Source of the DNA: Apodemus sylvaticus
Taxonomy: Eukaryota; Chordata; Mammalia; Rodentia; Muridae
Direction: 5' to 3'
NCBI RefSeq assembly: GCF_947179515.1
Contig: NC_067482.1
Span: 78,038,444 to 78,102,443 of the forward strand
Length of the DNA stretch: 64,000 nt
Shown: piece after piece, positions 1 to 11,460 of the stretch
How the letters are laid out: the number at the start of each line of letters is the position of its first letter
Numbering within the stretch: the first letter of the stretch is position 1
Made by a program: the position numbers and the translations under genes
The notes under the pieces: model-generated
Database searches by the model: none
What the model was told of the DNA's origin: nothing
The model's input: the letters and a program-made list of their open reading frames with translations, nothing else

Positions 1-235
1 GATTAGGAGGTGTGGCTTTGTGGAGGAAAGTGTGTCACAGGGGGAAGAGTTAGGGGGTTTCAAAAGACTCATCACCAATATGCTCTCTGCCTCCTGTTTT
101 GTTTGAGAGGAGCTCTTCACTATTCCTGCCTCCAGACCTTCACTCAGCCATCATAGCCTTTAACCTGCAACTATAAGCCCATTTATCACTTTCTTTTATT
201 AAGTTGTCTTGTTCATTTCGATAGAAAAGTAACTA
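1..235. mobile_element. Rodent medium-reiteration repeat, partial
   Basis: Begins gattaggaggtgtggctttg, the same family as 4,051-4,420. Probably an old DNA-transposon fossil (hAT/RCHARR1-like from memory, name unverified). Truncated by the window edge. Confidence 0.5.
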
Positions 236-315
236 ATGCAAGTAATATTCTCAGGAATCTTTTTTAGTTAAAAAATTTTGGTTTTTTTTGTTTTGTTTAT
301 TTATTTATTTATTTG

Positions 316-465
316 GATTTGGTTTTTTCGAGACAGGGTTTCTCTGTGTAGCTGTGGCTGTCCTGGAACTCACTCTGTAGACCAGGCTGGCCTTGAACTC
401 AAAAATCCACCTGCCTCTACCTCCCAGAGTGCTGGGGTTACAGGCGTGCACCACCACCGCCCGGC
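316..465 (-). mobile_element. B1 SINE
   Basis: Clear minus-strand B1 from gagacagggtttctctgtgt to ccaccaccgcccggc. Confidence 0.92.
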
Positions 466-477
466 TTGCTTTGTTTT

Positions 478-612
478 AAAGATGTATTTATATTTTATGT
501 ATTGGATCCTGGAGCTGGATTTACAGCAAGCCATATGATATGGGAATGAAACTCTGGTCCTCTGGATAAGCAATAAGCACTCTTAACCAATGAACCATCT
601 CCCTTCAGTCCC
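478..612 (-). mobile_element. B3 SINE, old
   Basis: Degenerate minus-strand B3 ending in a cttaaccaatgaaccatctc head remnant. Confidence 0.65.
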
Positions 613-693
613 AAGATTTATTTGTTTATTTTATGTTGCATGTACATGTATGTGAATGTTTCAAGTATATATATTTTTTTCTTTTTTCTTTTT

Positions 694-842
694 TTTTGGT
701 TCTTTCAAGACAGGGTTTCTCTGTGTAGCCCTGGCTGTCCTGGAACTCACTCTGTAGATCAGGCTGGCCTCAAACTCAGAAATCTGCCTGCCTCTGCCTC
801 CCAGAGTGCTGGGATTACAGGCGTGCGCCACCACCGCCCGGC
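694..842 (-). mobile_element. B1 SINE with TSD
   Basis: Full B1 flanked by tcaagtatatat copies at 660-671 and 846-857, so a recent insertion. Confidence 0.93.
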
Positions 843-1309
843 CACTCAAGTATATATTTTTAAAAGGTTTTATGTAGCTATGTATTGACATGAGAATGAG
901 GTTTTAAAGTATTTTAAATTTAAATAAAGGTATAATACTTAGATTCTGGTATCAACTTGTTTTTACTGATATCATGATTCTACATTTATCTACATCAGTA
1001 TGTGTACCTCCAGCTCATTTCCCTTAAATTGTTTTAACAGGATGTCATTTTATCAATAAGGAAGTAATACTCTCAAAGAGATGGAAGGGAAAAACTGTGC
1101 AAAATAGCATGTCAAGACCTCCAAAGAGTGAAATGACGACAGTATTCTTATTCAAATTAGTTCTTACATTTACCATGCAGTGATGAAAAGACAGCTGTTC
1201 AACAACTATCCTGCAGAGCTGAGTGGACAGGACAGTGTGGACCAGCTCAGTCAGCCTGACCTCATCATTCTGCTTTGTCCACTCAACGGTGAGTTGAACT
1301 TGACAGTAT
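843..1309. other. Unique intron sequence
   Basis: AT-rich intron in which I recognise no repeat, RNA gene or exon. Confidence 0.5.
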
Positions 1310-1400
1310 TAATCTCCTGAGTGCCTACTATGTGCCCAGCAACATGCATGTCTCGGGGGTATAGAAATGAGCACTAGAAGGAGGCCCTGTCCAAGCACAA
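1310..1400 (+). mobile_element. MIR/L2-like fossil
   Basis: Contains gagtgcctactatgtgccca, the MIR/L2 core phrase. Confidence 0.5.
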
Positions 1401-1693
1401 GACCAGGAAATGAAGTCCCTCCTCGCTCTGAGGCCTTTGTAATACTATGTGACATTGCCTGATGCAGAGCCTGGAATTCAGCCTTGGGATTTGGATACAC
1501 AGGCATCTCAGGGTAAGATTGGACTTGGGGCTGGTGACCGTTCCCTGAAAAATCTTTCAGATATTTATCTAAGGGACAAGGACAAGACTTTGTCCAGAAT
1601 ATTTCAGTTCAGACAGTAAGTTCTGGCAAACTTTAAAGCCAAAGCACATGCATGCACATATGCACATACACACATACACATACCTGTTTCTGT

Positions 1694-1808
1694 ATTTCTA
1701 AGATAAGGTCTCACTATGTAGAACAGGATGGCTTCTAACTTAATGAACTTATCCTTCTGCCTCCACTTCCTCAGTGCTGCTGGGGACTTGTGCTACCATC
1801 TCTAACCC
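1694..1808 (-). mobile_element. Old B1-like SINE
   Basis: Diverged B1 (aaggtctcactatgtagaac ... gtgctaccatctctaac). Confidence 0.6.
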
Positions 1809-1992
1809 TACGGTGTTCAAAGTGTATTCAAAGGAGGACCCATCCTCTCATCAACTTCAGATACACCAAATGTCTGTTAAAAACAGATCCTCACCTCTGC
1901 TTGCAAATCTAGTTACTGGAATGGGTGACTCCTTCCATGACAGACTGTGATGACAAGGACCTGAGAGGACAAACCCCACCTTGCGGTCTCAC

Positions 1993-2125
1993 CTGCATGA
2001 TGTCGATGCCCATTGCCTGCGTCTGGACCCCCTCCACGTTGTTCATCAGCCAGTGTACGACCTCAGCACTGATGAAGCAGCATGGTGAAAGGCCTTTCTG
2101 TTCAGACAGCAGCTGGACTCCTGTC
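1993..2125 (-). CDS. Depdc5: Depdc5 window exon 20 (start of DEP domain)
   Basis: 133 nt encoding TGVQLLSEQKGLSPCCFISA then EVVHWLMNNVEGVQTQAMGI and DIMQ (about residues 1185-1229). This is the first half of the DEP (Dishevelled, Egl-10, Pleckstrin) fold, with the FISAEVVHWLxNxVEG helix typical of the family. Acceptor gaatccag; donor gtgaga, in phase 0. The next coding exon (human KMLEEQLITHASGE) is not found in bases 1-1992 and must lie outside the window. Confidence 0.96.
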
Positions 2126-2245
2126 CTGGATTCCCACAAGTGAACAGGGAATATGTGCCCAGTGCCCATAAGGAAAGAGAAAAGATGGTTAGTGAGGGCT
2201 CCAGGGGAGGGTTCATATAGAACTCCTAGATTGAGAGAAATCCCC

Positions 2246-2745
2246 GACCTGCCGCCCCCTACTCAGACTGAGTCGGCCAGGCTATCCCGAGCACCATGTC
2301 AGGTTCTTCTAGCATTACCGCCATGAAGAAGGTGGTTCAGCAGCTCCAGCTGGAAGCTGGTCTCAACTGCATGAAGGTTTCCCAGCCAGCTGCAGACTTG
2401 AAACAGTTCTGTCTGCAGAATGCTCACCATGACCCTCTGCTGACTGGAGTGTCTTCAAGTATAAATCCCTTCAGACCCCAGAAAGTCTGCTCCTTTTCAT
2501 GGTCATCTATCTTAAGGTTTCTCAAACCACTTTTCACGAACGGGTGACTATTCAAGAGAACTAAGTTTGAAGTCTGTACAAAAGCTTCTCTTTAACATGT
2601 GCCACAATACAATCTTCTACGTGTCAGTCCATTACATCTACCTCTCTGAATTTTCATGGATTTTTGTTTCACAAGATTTAACTATTTTATAAACACTAGC
2701 TGTAACATATACTAAAGCAGCATAAAAACAAACAAACAAACAAAC
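2246..2745 (+). pseudogene. Gng5-ps: Gng5 processed pseudogene
   Basis: An intronless copy of the mRNA for G-protein gamma-5 lies antisense to Depdc5 in the intron between window exons 19 and 20. The ATG at 2296 opens a reading MSGSSSITAMKKVVQQLQLE ... FRPQKVCSF that matches gamma-5 over its 68-residue length. The C-terminal CaaX box is changed from CSFL to CSFS and the stop is lost, so translation would run on to 2547 (83 codons); several conserved residues are replaced (for example Cys at the NRVKVSQ Arg). A 5'UTR-like leader, a 3'UTR and an A/C-rich tail (2723-2748) follow. An 8-bp repeat, aaatcccc, at 2238-2245 and 2746-2753 is the likely target-site duplication. Without the CaaX end it could not be prenylated, so it is probably non-functional. 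Confidence 0.93.
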
Positions 2746-2877
2746 AAATCCCCATGGCAGGACAGAAGAACTAAGCGGGGAAAGGACATTTAGAGAAAAC
2801 TGTTTCCATCAGTATTATACTAGGTACTTTACATGAGAATTTAATGTTGCATTAATCATATGTATAAAACTCAAGAG

Positions 2878-3068
2878 GCTCAGTACATGATGGTGCCTGT
2901 CACCAAACCTTACAACTCAAGCTCAGTCATGATAGGCACATCTGGAAGGAAAGGATCAACTCCTGCAGGTTGTCTTCTGACTGCCATATATAACTAGCAT
3001 ACCAGCACCCACACATGTGCATGCCCTCTAGGTCCCCACAAATAAATAAGTAAAGTATAATTTTTAAA
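2878..3068 (+). mobile_element. B4-type tRNA-derived SINE
   Basis: Has ggttgtcttctgactgccat and an AT-rich aaataaataagt tail typical of this SINE group. Confidence 0.6.
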
Positions 3069-3080
3069 AAACTCATTGTA

Positions 3081-3222
3081 GCTGGGTGATGGTGAAGCAC
3101 ACCTTTAATCTCAGCACATGGGTGGGGGGGCAGAGGCAGGCGGATCTCCATGAATTTGATTCCAGCCTGGTCTGCAGAGTGAATTCTAGGACAGCCAGGG
3201 CTACACAGAGAAACCCTGTGTA
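3081..3222 (+). mobile_element. B1 SINE
   Basis: Plus-strand B1, diverged, with a G run at the A-box side. Confidence 0.85.
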
Positions 3223-3247
3223 GAGAAAACAAAATCCCTCTCATTGT

Positions 3248-3325
3248 CTCAATGAGGTGCAGAGGCTCCGGGAGGTCAGGTAACTTGCCCACATCCCACA
3301 GCTGGTAAGCGGTAGAGTAAGGGAT
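3248..3325 (+). mobile_element. MIR fragment
   Basis: ggtaacttgcccacatccca cagctggtaag is the conserved MIR motif. Confidence 0.7.
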
Positions 3326-3404
3326 AACTACCCACCCACATTACCACACAAGTCCTCCTTCGGGAACCTTCTGCCCTTGCTTTCTAAATGTGCCTGTCAC
3401 TTAC

Positions 3405-3482
3405 GAGGGATGCTTCATGGCTTCCAGGATGTCCACCAGGGTAGAGGACGATGTCAGAGAGCTCGCCACGTGCTGCTGAGAG
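3405..3482 (-). CDS. Depdc5: Depdc5 window exon 19 (linker leading into DEP)
   Basis: 78 nt encoding [20 protein letters not shown] then AMKHP with a split Ser at each end (about residues 1159-1185). Matches human [26 protein letters not shown]. Acceptor tgttacag; donor gtaagt. The [14 protein letters not shown] stretch is the helix that leads into the DEP domain. Window exon 20 lies 1.28 kb away with a Gng5 retro-pseudogene in between. Confidence 0.94.
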
Positions 3483-4050
3483 CTGTAACACAGAACACAA
3501 CAGAACATGATACATGTGCTGTGAATGGGCCTCAGCTTCAGTGCTGTGGGCTGAGCCCAAGGCCTTAAAGTGAATTTGAGATCAACTTAGGCTACTTGGA
3601 AAGACCTATTACAGAGATGTGGCTGAGACAATCTGAAAGGAAAAAAAAGAGAGATGAACACTCAGCAGCTATTGGAAATTCCTCATACCTTTCCCTTTCT
3701 TGTATTCCAATCTTCTGAGTACCTACTGCAAAGGGGGGTTGTGGTATATTTCAGGATTCAGTGCAGTATTTCATAGTCTTAAGCTATGGATTAATCCCAG
3801 CACTACAACAAAAACCTAAAACCAGAATCTCAGGGTTAGAAAAAGCCTTCAAAACCTTTGAAGAAACCTTCCTTCAAACCCTGAGTTTGAGTTCAAGTAT
3901 GTAGTCAAAAGATAGACTTCTAATCACAAATACCTCCAAAGGCAGACAACTCGGCCTTTCCTAATGTAGCTGTATCATGAAAGGGAATGTACACTATGTA
4001 ATTTTCAGTCATGGGTCCTGCTTTTGCCTACCACAGCATTTCTGATCTTC

Positions 4051-4420
4051 TTACCTTGTGGTTTGGGAAAAAAAAAATGGCCCCATAGGCTCATAAGAGT
4101 GGAACTAATAGGAGGAGTGGCCTGGCTGAAGTAGGTATGGCCTTGTTGGAGGAAGTGAGTCATTGGTGGTAGGCTTTGAGGTCTTAGAAGCTCAAACAAG
4201 ACCTAATGGCTCACTGTCTCTTCCTGCTGCCTGTGGATCTGGATATAGAACTCTTGGCTCCTTCTCCAGCACTGTGTCTGCCTCTGTGCTGACGTGCTTC
4301 TGGCCATGATGATAACAGACTAAATTCTGAATTACAAGCTAGTCCCAATTAAATGTTTTCCTTTAAAAGAGTTGCTGTGGTCATGGTGTCTTCACAGCAA
4401 TGAAGTCCTAACTAGGACAC
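4051..4420. mobile_element. Rodent medium-reiteration repeat
   Basis: Near full-length copy with tggccttgttggaggaagtg, cttcctgctgcctgtggatc and a gtcttcacagcaatgaagtc end. DNA-transposon-like; the family name is uncertain. Confidence 0.65.
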
Positions 4421-5003
4421 GTCTCCAGCCTACGGAAGTTCCTCTTTCTTCCAAAAGCAGAAACATCCTGCTTCTCTACCCTCTGAGCAATGAGGAAGCC
4501 CATGGATATACTCTCCTCATGCATACTCTGCACACCGCAATCTCCTCCATAGGTAGGTAGGGTGAGGACTTGGGCCTGAGAAATGTTAGAGGAGAAAAGT
4601 TAGGCCTAAACAAACATCCCCTCTATTAGCCAAAACGAACACACAGTGGTGGGTGTAATAGAGGCAAAATCAGTGAAGAGTTTATGATGTAAGGAAATGC
4701 AATGACTGCCAACAGGGACTACTCATGAGTATCCAAGAGCACCAGGGAGAGGGCTGTAAAAGTTAAGTTTCTCGAATCACAGAGCCAAGATCTGCTCAGT
4801 CAGGACAGTGGCACAGTACGAACAGAGTAGGTAGAACCGCCATAAAGCAAACACAGCCAGGAAAGAAAGGAAAACGTTCCTCCAAACTGACAACTTTGTG
4901 GAGTTGGTTCTTTCTTTCTCCTGTGCATAGACTCCACGGTTACAGTGAAGCGAGCTGGCATGCAAGGCAAGGTCTTTACACACTGGGCCATCCCATCACC
5001 TGG

Positions 5004-5312
5004 GACACTGTGGCATATACCACCTTCAGTCCCAGCAGCACTGAGGAGGCAGAGGCAGGTGGAATTTTGTGAGTCTGAGGCCAGCCTGATCTACAGAGTA
5101 AGTTCGAGGACAGCCAGAGCTACATAATGGAAAAACTCTGCCTTTAAAATAAAAAAAGGCATGGCCAGGAGGTGGCATCGAACTCTGGGAGGCAGAGGCA
5201 GGCGGATTTCTGAGTTCGAGGCTAGCCTAGTCTACAGAGTGAGTTCCAGGACAGCCAGGGCTATACAGAGAAACCCTGTCTCAAAAAAACCAAAATCCAA
5301 AAACCCAAAAAC
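5004..5312 (+). mobile_element. Two tandem B1 SINEs
   Basis: Two plus-strand B1 copies head to tail (5,004-5,158 older; 5,161-5,312 younger, truncated at its 5' head), about 375 bp from Depdc5 exon 18. Confidence 0.85.
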
Positions 5313-5686
5313 AAAAGAGAAGCATGGATATTTACTCAGCAAATGAGGTGGAGGTAGTAACCTTCTCTGGATTCTCAGGAACAGGAAAAGCCTCATTTAC
5401 ACACAGTGTGTGACTGACCCACTGCTAGCGCATTTCCTTACCGACTTGCACTTGTGTGAGGCATTATGAATAGAACTGACGAGATATCTGATACTTTCTA
5501 CATCTCTGAGAGAACACAGATCCTCCACTCTACCACTTGGTTGTGAGGACTGATTCTTTCAGGATCCCACATATGACTTGTAGCTGACAGAACATGGCGA
5601 AGAACTTTGGACTCTCAACTGCTATGTGTTTGGTTAAACTTTCCCCCATCCAATGAGAATATCAGTTTGGTTATTCTGTAGCTTAC

Positions 5687-5838
5687 CTGCAGTCACCAGG
5701 GTTTGTAGAGGGAAAGGCTTGTTCTATGTTCTGGGAGTTGCCAAAGGTCTGGTTGTTGCCTCTATCCATGGACTGGCATGTGCTGACTCCTAAACTGGTG
5801 CTGTCTAACACCAGAGGAGCTGTTTGGTCCACAGATGC
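5687..5838 (-). CDS. Depdc5: Depdc5 window exon 18 (SHEN-DEP linker, diverged)
   Basis: 152 nt encoding ASVDQTAPLVLDSTSLGVST then CQSMDRGNNQTFGNSQNIEQ and AFPSTNPGDC (about residues 1109-1159). Acceptor ttctgcag; donor gtaagc. It aligns to human [20 protein letters not shown]...QGYSSTNSSDS but with many replacements, making it among the most diverged coding exons here. No long ORF marks it; it was identified by residue matches and by phase. Confidence 0.92.
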
Positions 5839-6224
5839 CTGCAGAAGGGTAAGTAGTACATGGATCCAAAATTAACCAAAAGGAAACTGTAAATAAGCTA
5901 TTCTGGTTTATGAAGCCAACAGACATTTTATATATCTTCATGCACATACAGTGAAGCTACTTACACATAGGGTTTTTTCCATTCCTCCCATTCTCAGTCC
6001 CCACTGGTCCCTGGTGGAAGAGCCAAGAGTCTAGAGACCACACCCAGTCCTGGGTATACTACCTTGTCAGAGAAATTAAAGACTCACTTCCTCTAAACCA
6101 AGGCAGAAAGAAGCCAGTCAGTCACAGTAACCCTAGAACCACAGCTATCACTTCAGTTCCAGACTCAAAACCACAAGACTGGCACTGAAGGACACTCCCC
6201 ATTAAAAGGACACAGAAGTCTTGG

Positions 6225-6335
6225 CAAAGTAGTGCAGGAGGATCTCTGTGAGTTTGAGGCTAGCCTGGTCTACATAGAGAGTTCCAGGTTAGCCAGAGCT
6301 GCATAGTGAGACCCTGTCTCCAAAAAAGAAAGAAC
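6225..6335 (+). mobile_element. B1 SINE, partial
   Basis: B1 3' two-thirds (gaggatctctgtgagtttga to accctgtctcc). Confidence 0.8.
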
Positions 6336-6960
6336 ATAGAAGTTAGGATCTTAGGAAACTGAAAGGAGGAAAAAGAAATTTGGAGAAGACAAATGGGTTG
6401 GCATCCCAGGAGGCGCCTTCCATCTACCATGACTCAGCCTTCCACCCCAAGCCTTTCTGGTACCTGTCAGAGGCACAGTTAGCTTTCTGACGGTTCAAAC
6501 CTCAGAGGCCTTTCTAAGTTTTCTTCTCTAGCTTCATCCTGAGAGAGGCCTAGTCCTCTGTCCTCCTCTTGGGAAATTCACATGCCATATGCCATGCTCT
6601 CCCTCCACTTGGGAAGGCTGGAACAGGATCATAACTGGTATATAACGACAGCCTTTCTCCGGAAAACCACCTACGAGCCATTATCATTTGTTTGCATCTT
6701 TCTAAAAACCAATTGTAACCTAGTTACCCTGTTACTCTGAAATCTTGCAAATCTCTGAGCCACCACACTGTGAACTCTAGAGAACATCTGTCTGACTTGT
6801 TATCTCCACGCATCACCAGCCATTCACCAAGTATACCCTTTCAGTCTAAGAACTTTCTTTGTACAGTATTACCCGTTCTGTTGTCCTGTGGTTCCTTATT
6901 TCACTGGCTAAACCCCACCCACCTTGGACAGAGGTCTTCATGGCTCTCAGCCCTCCTCAC

Positions 6961-7147
6961 ACTACGGTCCTTTAATACAGTTCCACATGCTGTGATGACC
7001 CCCAACCACAACATTATTTGCATTGCTACTTCATGACTGTAATTTTGCTACTGTTATGAATTGCAATGTAAATATCTGATAGGCAGGATATTTGATATGC
7101 AACCCCACAAAAGGGTTGTTTGCCCCCAAAGGGGTCAAGACCCACAA
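6961..7147. mobile_element. URR1-like hAT DNA transposon
   Basis: Contains atgacccccaaccacaacat, taattttgctactgttatga and ccaaaggggtcaagacccac, the phrases of the rodent URR1 family (name from memory). Confidence 0.75.
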
Positions 7148-7708
7148 GTTACCTCAACGTTTCCCAATTACCCCCACATTGGCTTCCAAGTGGCAGACTT
7201 CGCTGCTGAAGGAAGTGCTCAGAAAGTAGTCTGCTTGTCTCATTTCATTTAAGGCTCCTAGAGTGCAGGACTATACCTCAGTGACCTAAATCTCTGCAGC
7301 ATCACTAATGGTTACCTCTCAGACCAAATATTTACAAAGAATGACTAAGCCTTTTAGAGCACTTCTAACAACCAATAAAAGCCTCAACTTACATTCCTGA
7401 GTAAATCCCCCAGACAGAGCTTTCTTTTAACAGATATTTTGTTATATGATATAAATATCTATTTCTAAAACAGGCCTTGTCATCTCAGCACTACTGCTAC
7501 TTGAGATCAGATGAATCTTTGTCACAGGGTGGCCTGTGCACTGCCCCAATCCCACACACTAGATGTCAGTAATACTATCCACAGATGTATTAAAAATGTT
7601 TCTAGATATTATCAAATGTCCCACGAGATAAAAAATTACCCTGAAAAAAAAATTACCCTGGGTCTAACAGAACCACTCACTGTGCTTTCCCACAGCAAGG
7701 TTCAATGA

Positions 7709-7710
<2 letters not shown>

Positions 7711-7742
<32 letters not shown>

Positions 7743-7745
7743 CAG
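7711..7745. repeat. (AAAAC)n simple repeat
   Basis: Uninterrupted aaaac units. Confidence 0.9.
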
Positions 7746-8008
7746 AAAAAAGCACCCACATAGGTTTCAATGGGTACCATCAACACCCAGAGAATAGAGC
7801 CAGAGGCAGCTGCAGTAACCAGTTACATCTGTGAACACCGCTGAGGCTTTGGAATAGGCCAACATCGTCCAGATAGTAAACATGTTGGGCTACATCTCTG
7901 TTGCAACTATTCAACTCTTCCCAAGAATACTGAAGAATACTGAAGCAACCATCTGTGCATGAAAAACCAAAACCAAGCAACCAACCTAAGATGGCAAAGA
8001 GACAAAAA

Positions 8009-8148
8009 GAGCTGGGTATGGTGGTAAACACATGTAATCCCATCATTCAGGAGGCAGAAATGGAGATCAATAGTTCAATTCCATCCTTGGCTACATGGTA
8101 AGTTCCAGGACAGACTAGATGGGCTCACATAAGAATATCTCAAAACAA
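8009..8148 (+). mobile_element. Old B1 SINE
   Basis: Diverged B1 with recognisable gctgggtatggtggtaaaca head. Confidence 0.75.
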
Positions 8149-8584
8149 AACCAAAGAAACAACAGGCAAAAGAGGTGTGGCATGTGTGCCTGCCTGTGCA
8201 TGTGCGTACCATCCCATAAAATTTCATTTAAAAGAACAAAATGGTGGGCCAGATTTGCCCCAAGAATGCGATGTCTGCTCTGTATCATGCACATCCTATC
8301 CTTTACAGATGTGCATTTTGCTCAGATCCTAACACCAGAAAAAGTTATGTTTTCCGGAAAATGCTATTGTCTTTTTTGTCTGACCACTCTGAATCTTAGG
8401 ATGATGTTTCCCATACTTTGGCTACAGGAAGCTTAGAGCTGAAATTAGCACAAAACTCTAGCTGTTTTACAAGGTCTTACCCTATATCAGTTTTTTTCCC
8501 CCCTTGGATTTCCCTCATAGGCACATAATTATGCAGGGAGGAAGGAAGCACTAGTTAGACTTAGTGGGTTATTACAAAAGAAAG

Positions 8585-8922
8585 GGCTGGGCAGTGGTGG
8601 CCTACACCTTTAATCCCAGCACTCTGGAGACAGGCAGGCGTATCTCTGAGTTTGAGGTCAGCCTGGTCTATAGAGTGAAGCCCTATCTCAGCATTCCCCT
8701 CCCATGGAAAGACTCCCAAGTGAAGTTGTGAGGGAAATGTAGGGTGAAGGGGAGGGCGAAAGGCTGTGAAAATATGTGTAAATAAAGTCAGGTATGGTGG
8801 TGCACACCTTTAATCCCAGCACTCAGAGGCAGAGGCAGGTGGATTTCTGGGAGTTCAAGGCAGCCTGGTCTAGAGCAGCCAGTGTTATAAAGAGGTCCAG
8901 TCTTTAAGACAACAACAAAAAA
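8585..8922 (+). mobile_element. Two B1 SINEs
   Basis: Plus-strand B1 copies at 8,585-8,691 (internally short) and 8,788-8,922. Confidence 0.85.
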
Positions 8923-9100
8923 GACGGGTAAGTTAAAAATTCAACTCTACCAAAGTCCCTAAGCAATCTTTCTCTATACAACTAAATTGTATACCTTTGT
9001 TCTTTTTATTTTTACTATTACAAAATATACAAAACCATTTGACATGAATGTTCTAACATACAGTGGAGTAAGAAGGCTACATTCCTTTCTTTTTCTTTTT

Positions 9101-9282
9101 CTTTTAAAGATTTATTTACTTATTATGTGTAAGTACATTGTAGCTATCTTCAGAGACTCCAGAAGAGGGAGTCAGATCTCATTACAGATGGTTGTGAGGC
9201 ACCATGTGGTTGCTGGGATTTGAACTCAGGACTTTCGGAAGAGCACTCAGTACTCTTAACTGCTGAGCCATCTCTCCAGCCC
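9101..9282 (-). mobile_element. B2 SINE
   Basis: Full-length minus-strand B2, from the tail aaagatttatttacttatta to the head tgagccatctctccagccc. Confidence 0.95.
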
Positions 9283-9739
9283 AAGATGGCTACTTTCAAA
9301 CTTGGCTTTGGGACTATGCCAAGGTGCTTTAGTATGAACTATGCTTTAGAACTGATTATGTTTTAGAATCTATTTCTTTATCTATGGGATTTTATTTCTT
9401 AGAGGTAATGGTGTCTTTATACCAAAGGGTGACTGAAAAGTATTGAAGCTGAATTATATCAATTTAATGCATATTTGCTTATTACTCTTTGGTAATTTCA
9501 TATATGAATATAGTATATTTAGATCACAGCATTTGCCCTCCCCTTCATGGATGACCAAATCTCTTAAAATAAACAACATAGTATTTGTGTATAGTCTATA
9601 CAAATCATCCTCTGCACGTTCACATGCTCAACCTTCTGACATTTCAACACAACTCGGTCACCTACAAAGTCAAACAGGAGAATCACACAGTCCAGCTATA
9701 TAACAAAACACAGAATTTAAAAAAAAAAAATTAACGAAA

Positions 9740-10036
9740 TCTCCTAATGTTTCAAATTTATGATTTTGTATTGGGATGTACTCATAGCTGTCCTGTAGCA
9801 CATATAGCCCACAGGCTGTAGGCTGGACACACTTGCATGAATTTAAATAATCTCTAACTGACTTATAATACCTGACATACAGAATAGCTATGAGAGCAGT
9901 TGTCACACTATACTGTTTGGAGAATAATAAGCTACAAGCAAAAAGTCTGTACATGTTCAGAATAGACATCATTGTTCCTCCCCAATATTTTTGATCCAAG
10001 GTTGATTATGGATGGCTGTAGAGAGCCAACTGTACT
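9740..10036 (+). mobile_element. Tigger/MER2-like DNA transposon fossil
   Basis: Includes cacatagcccaca-like text (9,798-9,812), tttttgatccaaggttgatt and an inverted-repeat end, gagagccaactgtact. This fits an old pogo/Tigger element. Confidence 0.6.
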
Positions 10037-10744
10037 GATTCTAATCATGACTGATGTTGACTGCATACTGACTGCCTATCTAGCATCATGCTGTTCATTT
10101 ATATATGCAAGATTAGAAGCATATTCATTTCTAAAAATATAGATATTTCGTATTGTTTCTCATGACTAACAGAGAGCTTATTTGCACTATGATCAGAAAT
10201 GTGATTTCTGATTGTTATTCCCTTATAATTTTTTAAAACCTTTGTTGTTTCAAATATTCAAAATGACCCCATATTAAATCATTATTAAATTACTATTTCC
10301 TATTACAATGAAGATCAGATTTTACAACATCAGGAGAGACAAACATCTCTCATTGAATAGATAGAGATGGATAGATTGGATAGAATGGAATCACTAATTC
10401 CTCTATGAAACTGACCTCTATTTACTATTCCCAGCTGTAGAACTTGTCCACCTTTATAGGTTGTTACAAAGGTCATGTTTATAAAGCACTGGCAAGGTGG
10501 AAGCTCAATGAGCTGCTTTTCTGACTTTCACTAAATTAGGACTCCGTAACTTCTCCCACTGAGCCTTACAAGTCCCATTCTCCTTAGCTAGACCCACTTT
10601 GCATAAACCCTGTTCATTCTTTCAGATTGCTGTAACTACTTCTCTGCAGTTCAGTCAATTTCATATAATACTTAGAAGCCTCCATAAAGAGCAGGGAGTC
10701 CTATTTGCTTTCAAAGAGCAGTCAAAATAGTAATTATTAATGCT

Positions 10745-11048
10745 AATTACAGAGTGGGTCTTGAGTCAAGTCTTGTGGGTCATGGGCTTAAATCCCAGTT
10801 CTCTGTACTATAGAAAGCAACTTCTTTGTCCTTTATTTCTCTACTTATAAAACTGGAATAACACTTTTACTTAACTATTAGGTTATGTTCTAAGGTGAAA
10901 TGAGATAGTGTGCTAGGCATGTGGTAAGTAAAGAATCTTAAGGCCTGGAAATCCCTCAATGACCTCATCCCAAACTTTATTTGACAAATCAATGAAGCTC
11001 AGAAAGCAAGTGAGCTTCCCAGGGCCACACACCATTAGCCTATGTATG
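10745..11048 (+). mobile_element. Two MIR fragments
   Basis: 10,745-10,935 shows the classic MIR order (unable-to-excrete motif gggcttaaatcccagttctc, tataaaactggaata, gtgaaatgagata, ctaggcatgtggtaa). 10,960-11,048 holds a second MIR tail (cagggccacacaccatta). Confidence 0.75.
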
Positions 11049-11460
11049 ATACAGCTCATGACTATTTATAAACATACTGTTTTAAATTTATCTTGGCTGT
11101 ATGAAGAGGAGAAAAATAAGTGTTCAGTCCTTAAATATACACATTTCATGATGCTTATAAACTTTCAAAGGGCAGATGCTGCAATGTGGCAACAATGGGA
11201 TTTATGGCAACTGGGTGAACCACATAAGCAGCAAGGAGAAGCATGGTCCGGTCCTGGTGGTGTGGCAGGCTGTCCTCGTACATGAGTCTCTCATATTTTC
11301 TTTTGCTGTTGTGAACACCAAGATACCTTAGAGACAAATCCAACTTCAGCTGCCCTTCAAATTTAGATTCAGTCCAATTTTATCTGCTCAGAGGTAAGCA
11401 GAAGGCCAGCCTGAGCCCTCTGCCCAGGACAGGCACGAACAGGCTGGAGTTTGGACTAAC

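Larger units (their letters stand above)
5839..11460. other. Intron between window exons 17 and 18, overview
   Basis: 5.6 kb of intron. Apart from the SINEs, URR1, Tigger and MIR copies listed separately, the stretches 6,340-6,955, 7,150-7,710, 7,750-8,005 and 9,285-9,735 show nothing I can assign. Confidence 0.6.

Noticed and set aside
1..1992. Search for the next DEP exon (KMLEEQLITHASGE)
   Set aside because: No matching minus-strand sequence with splice sites was found; the exon lies beyond the window start.
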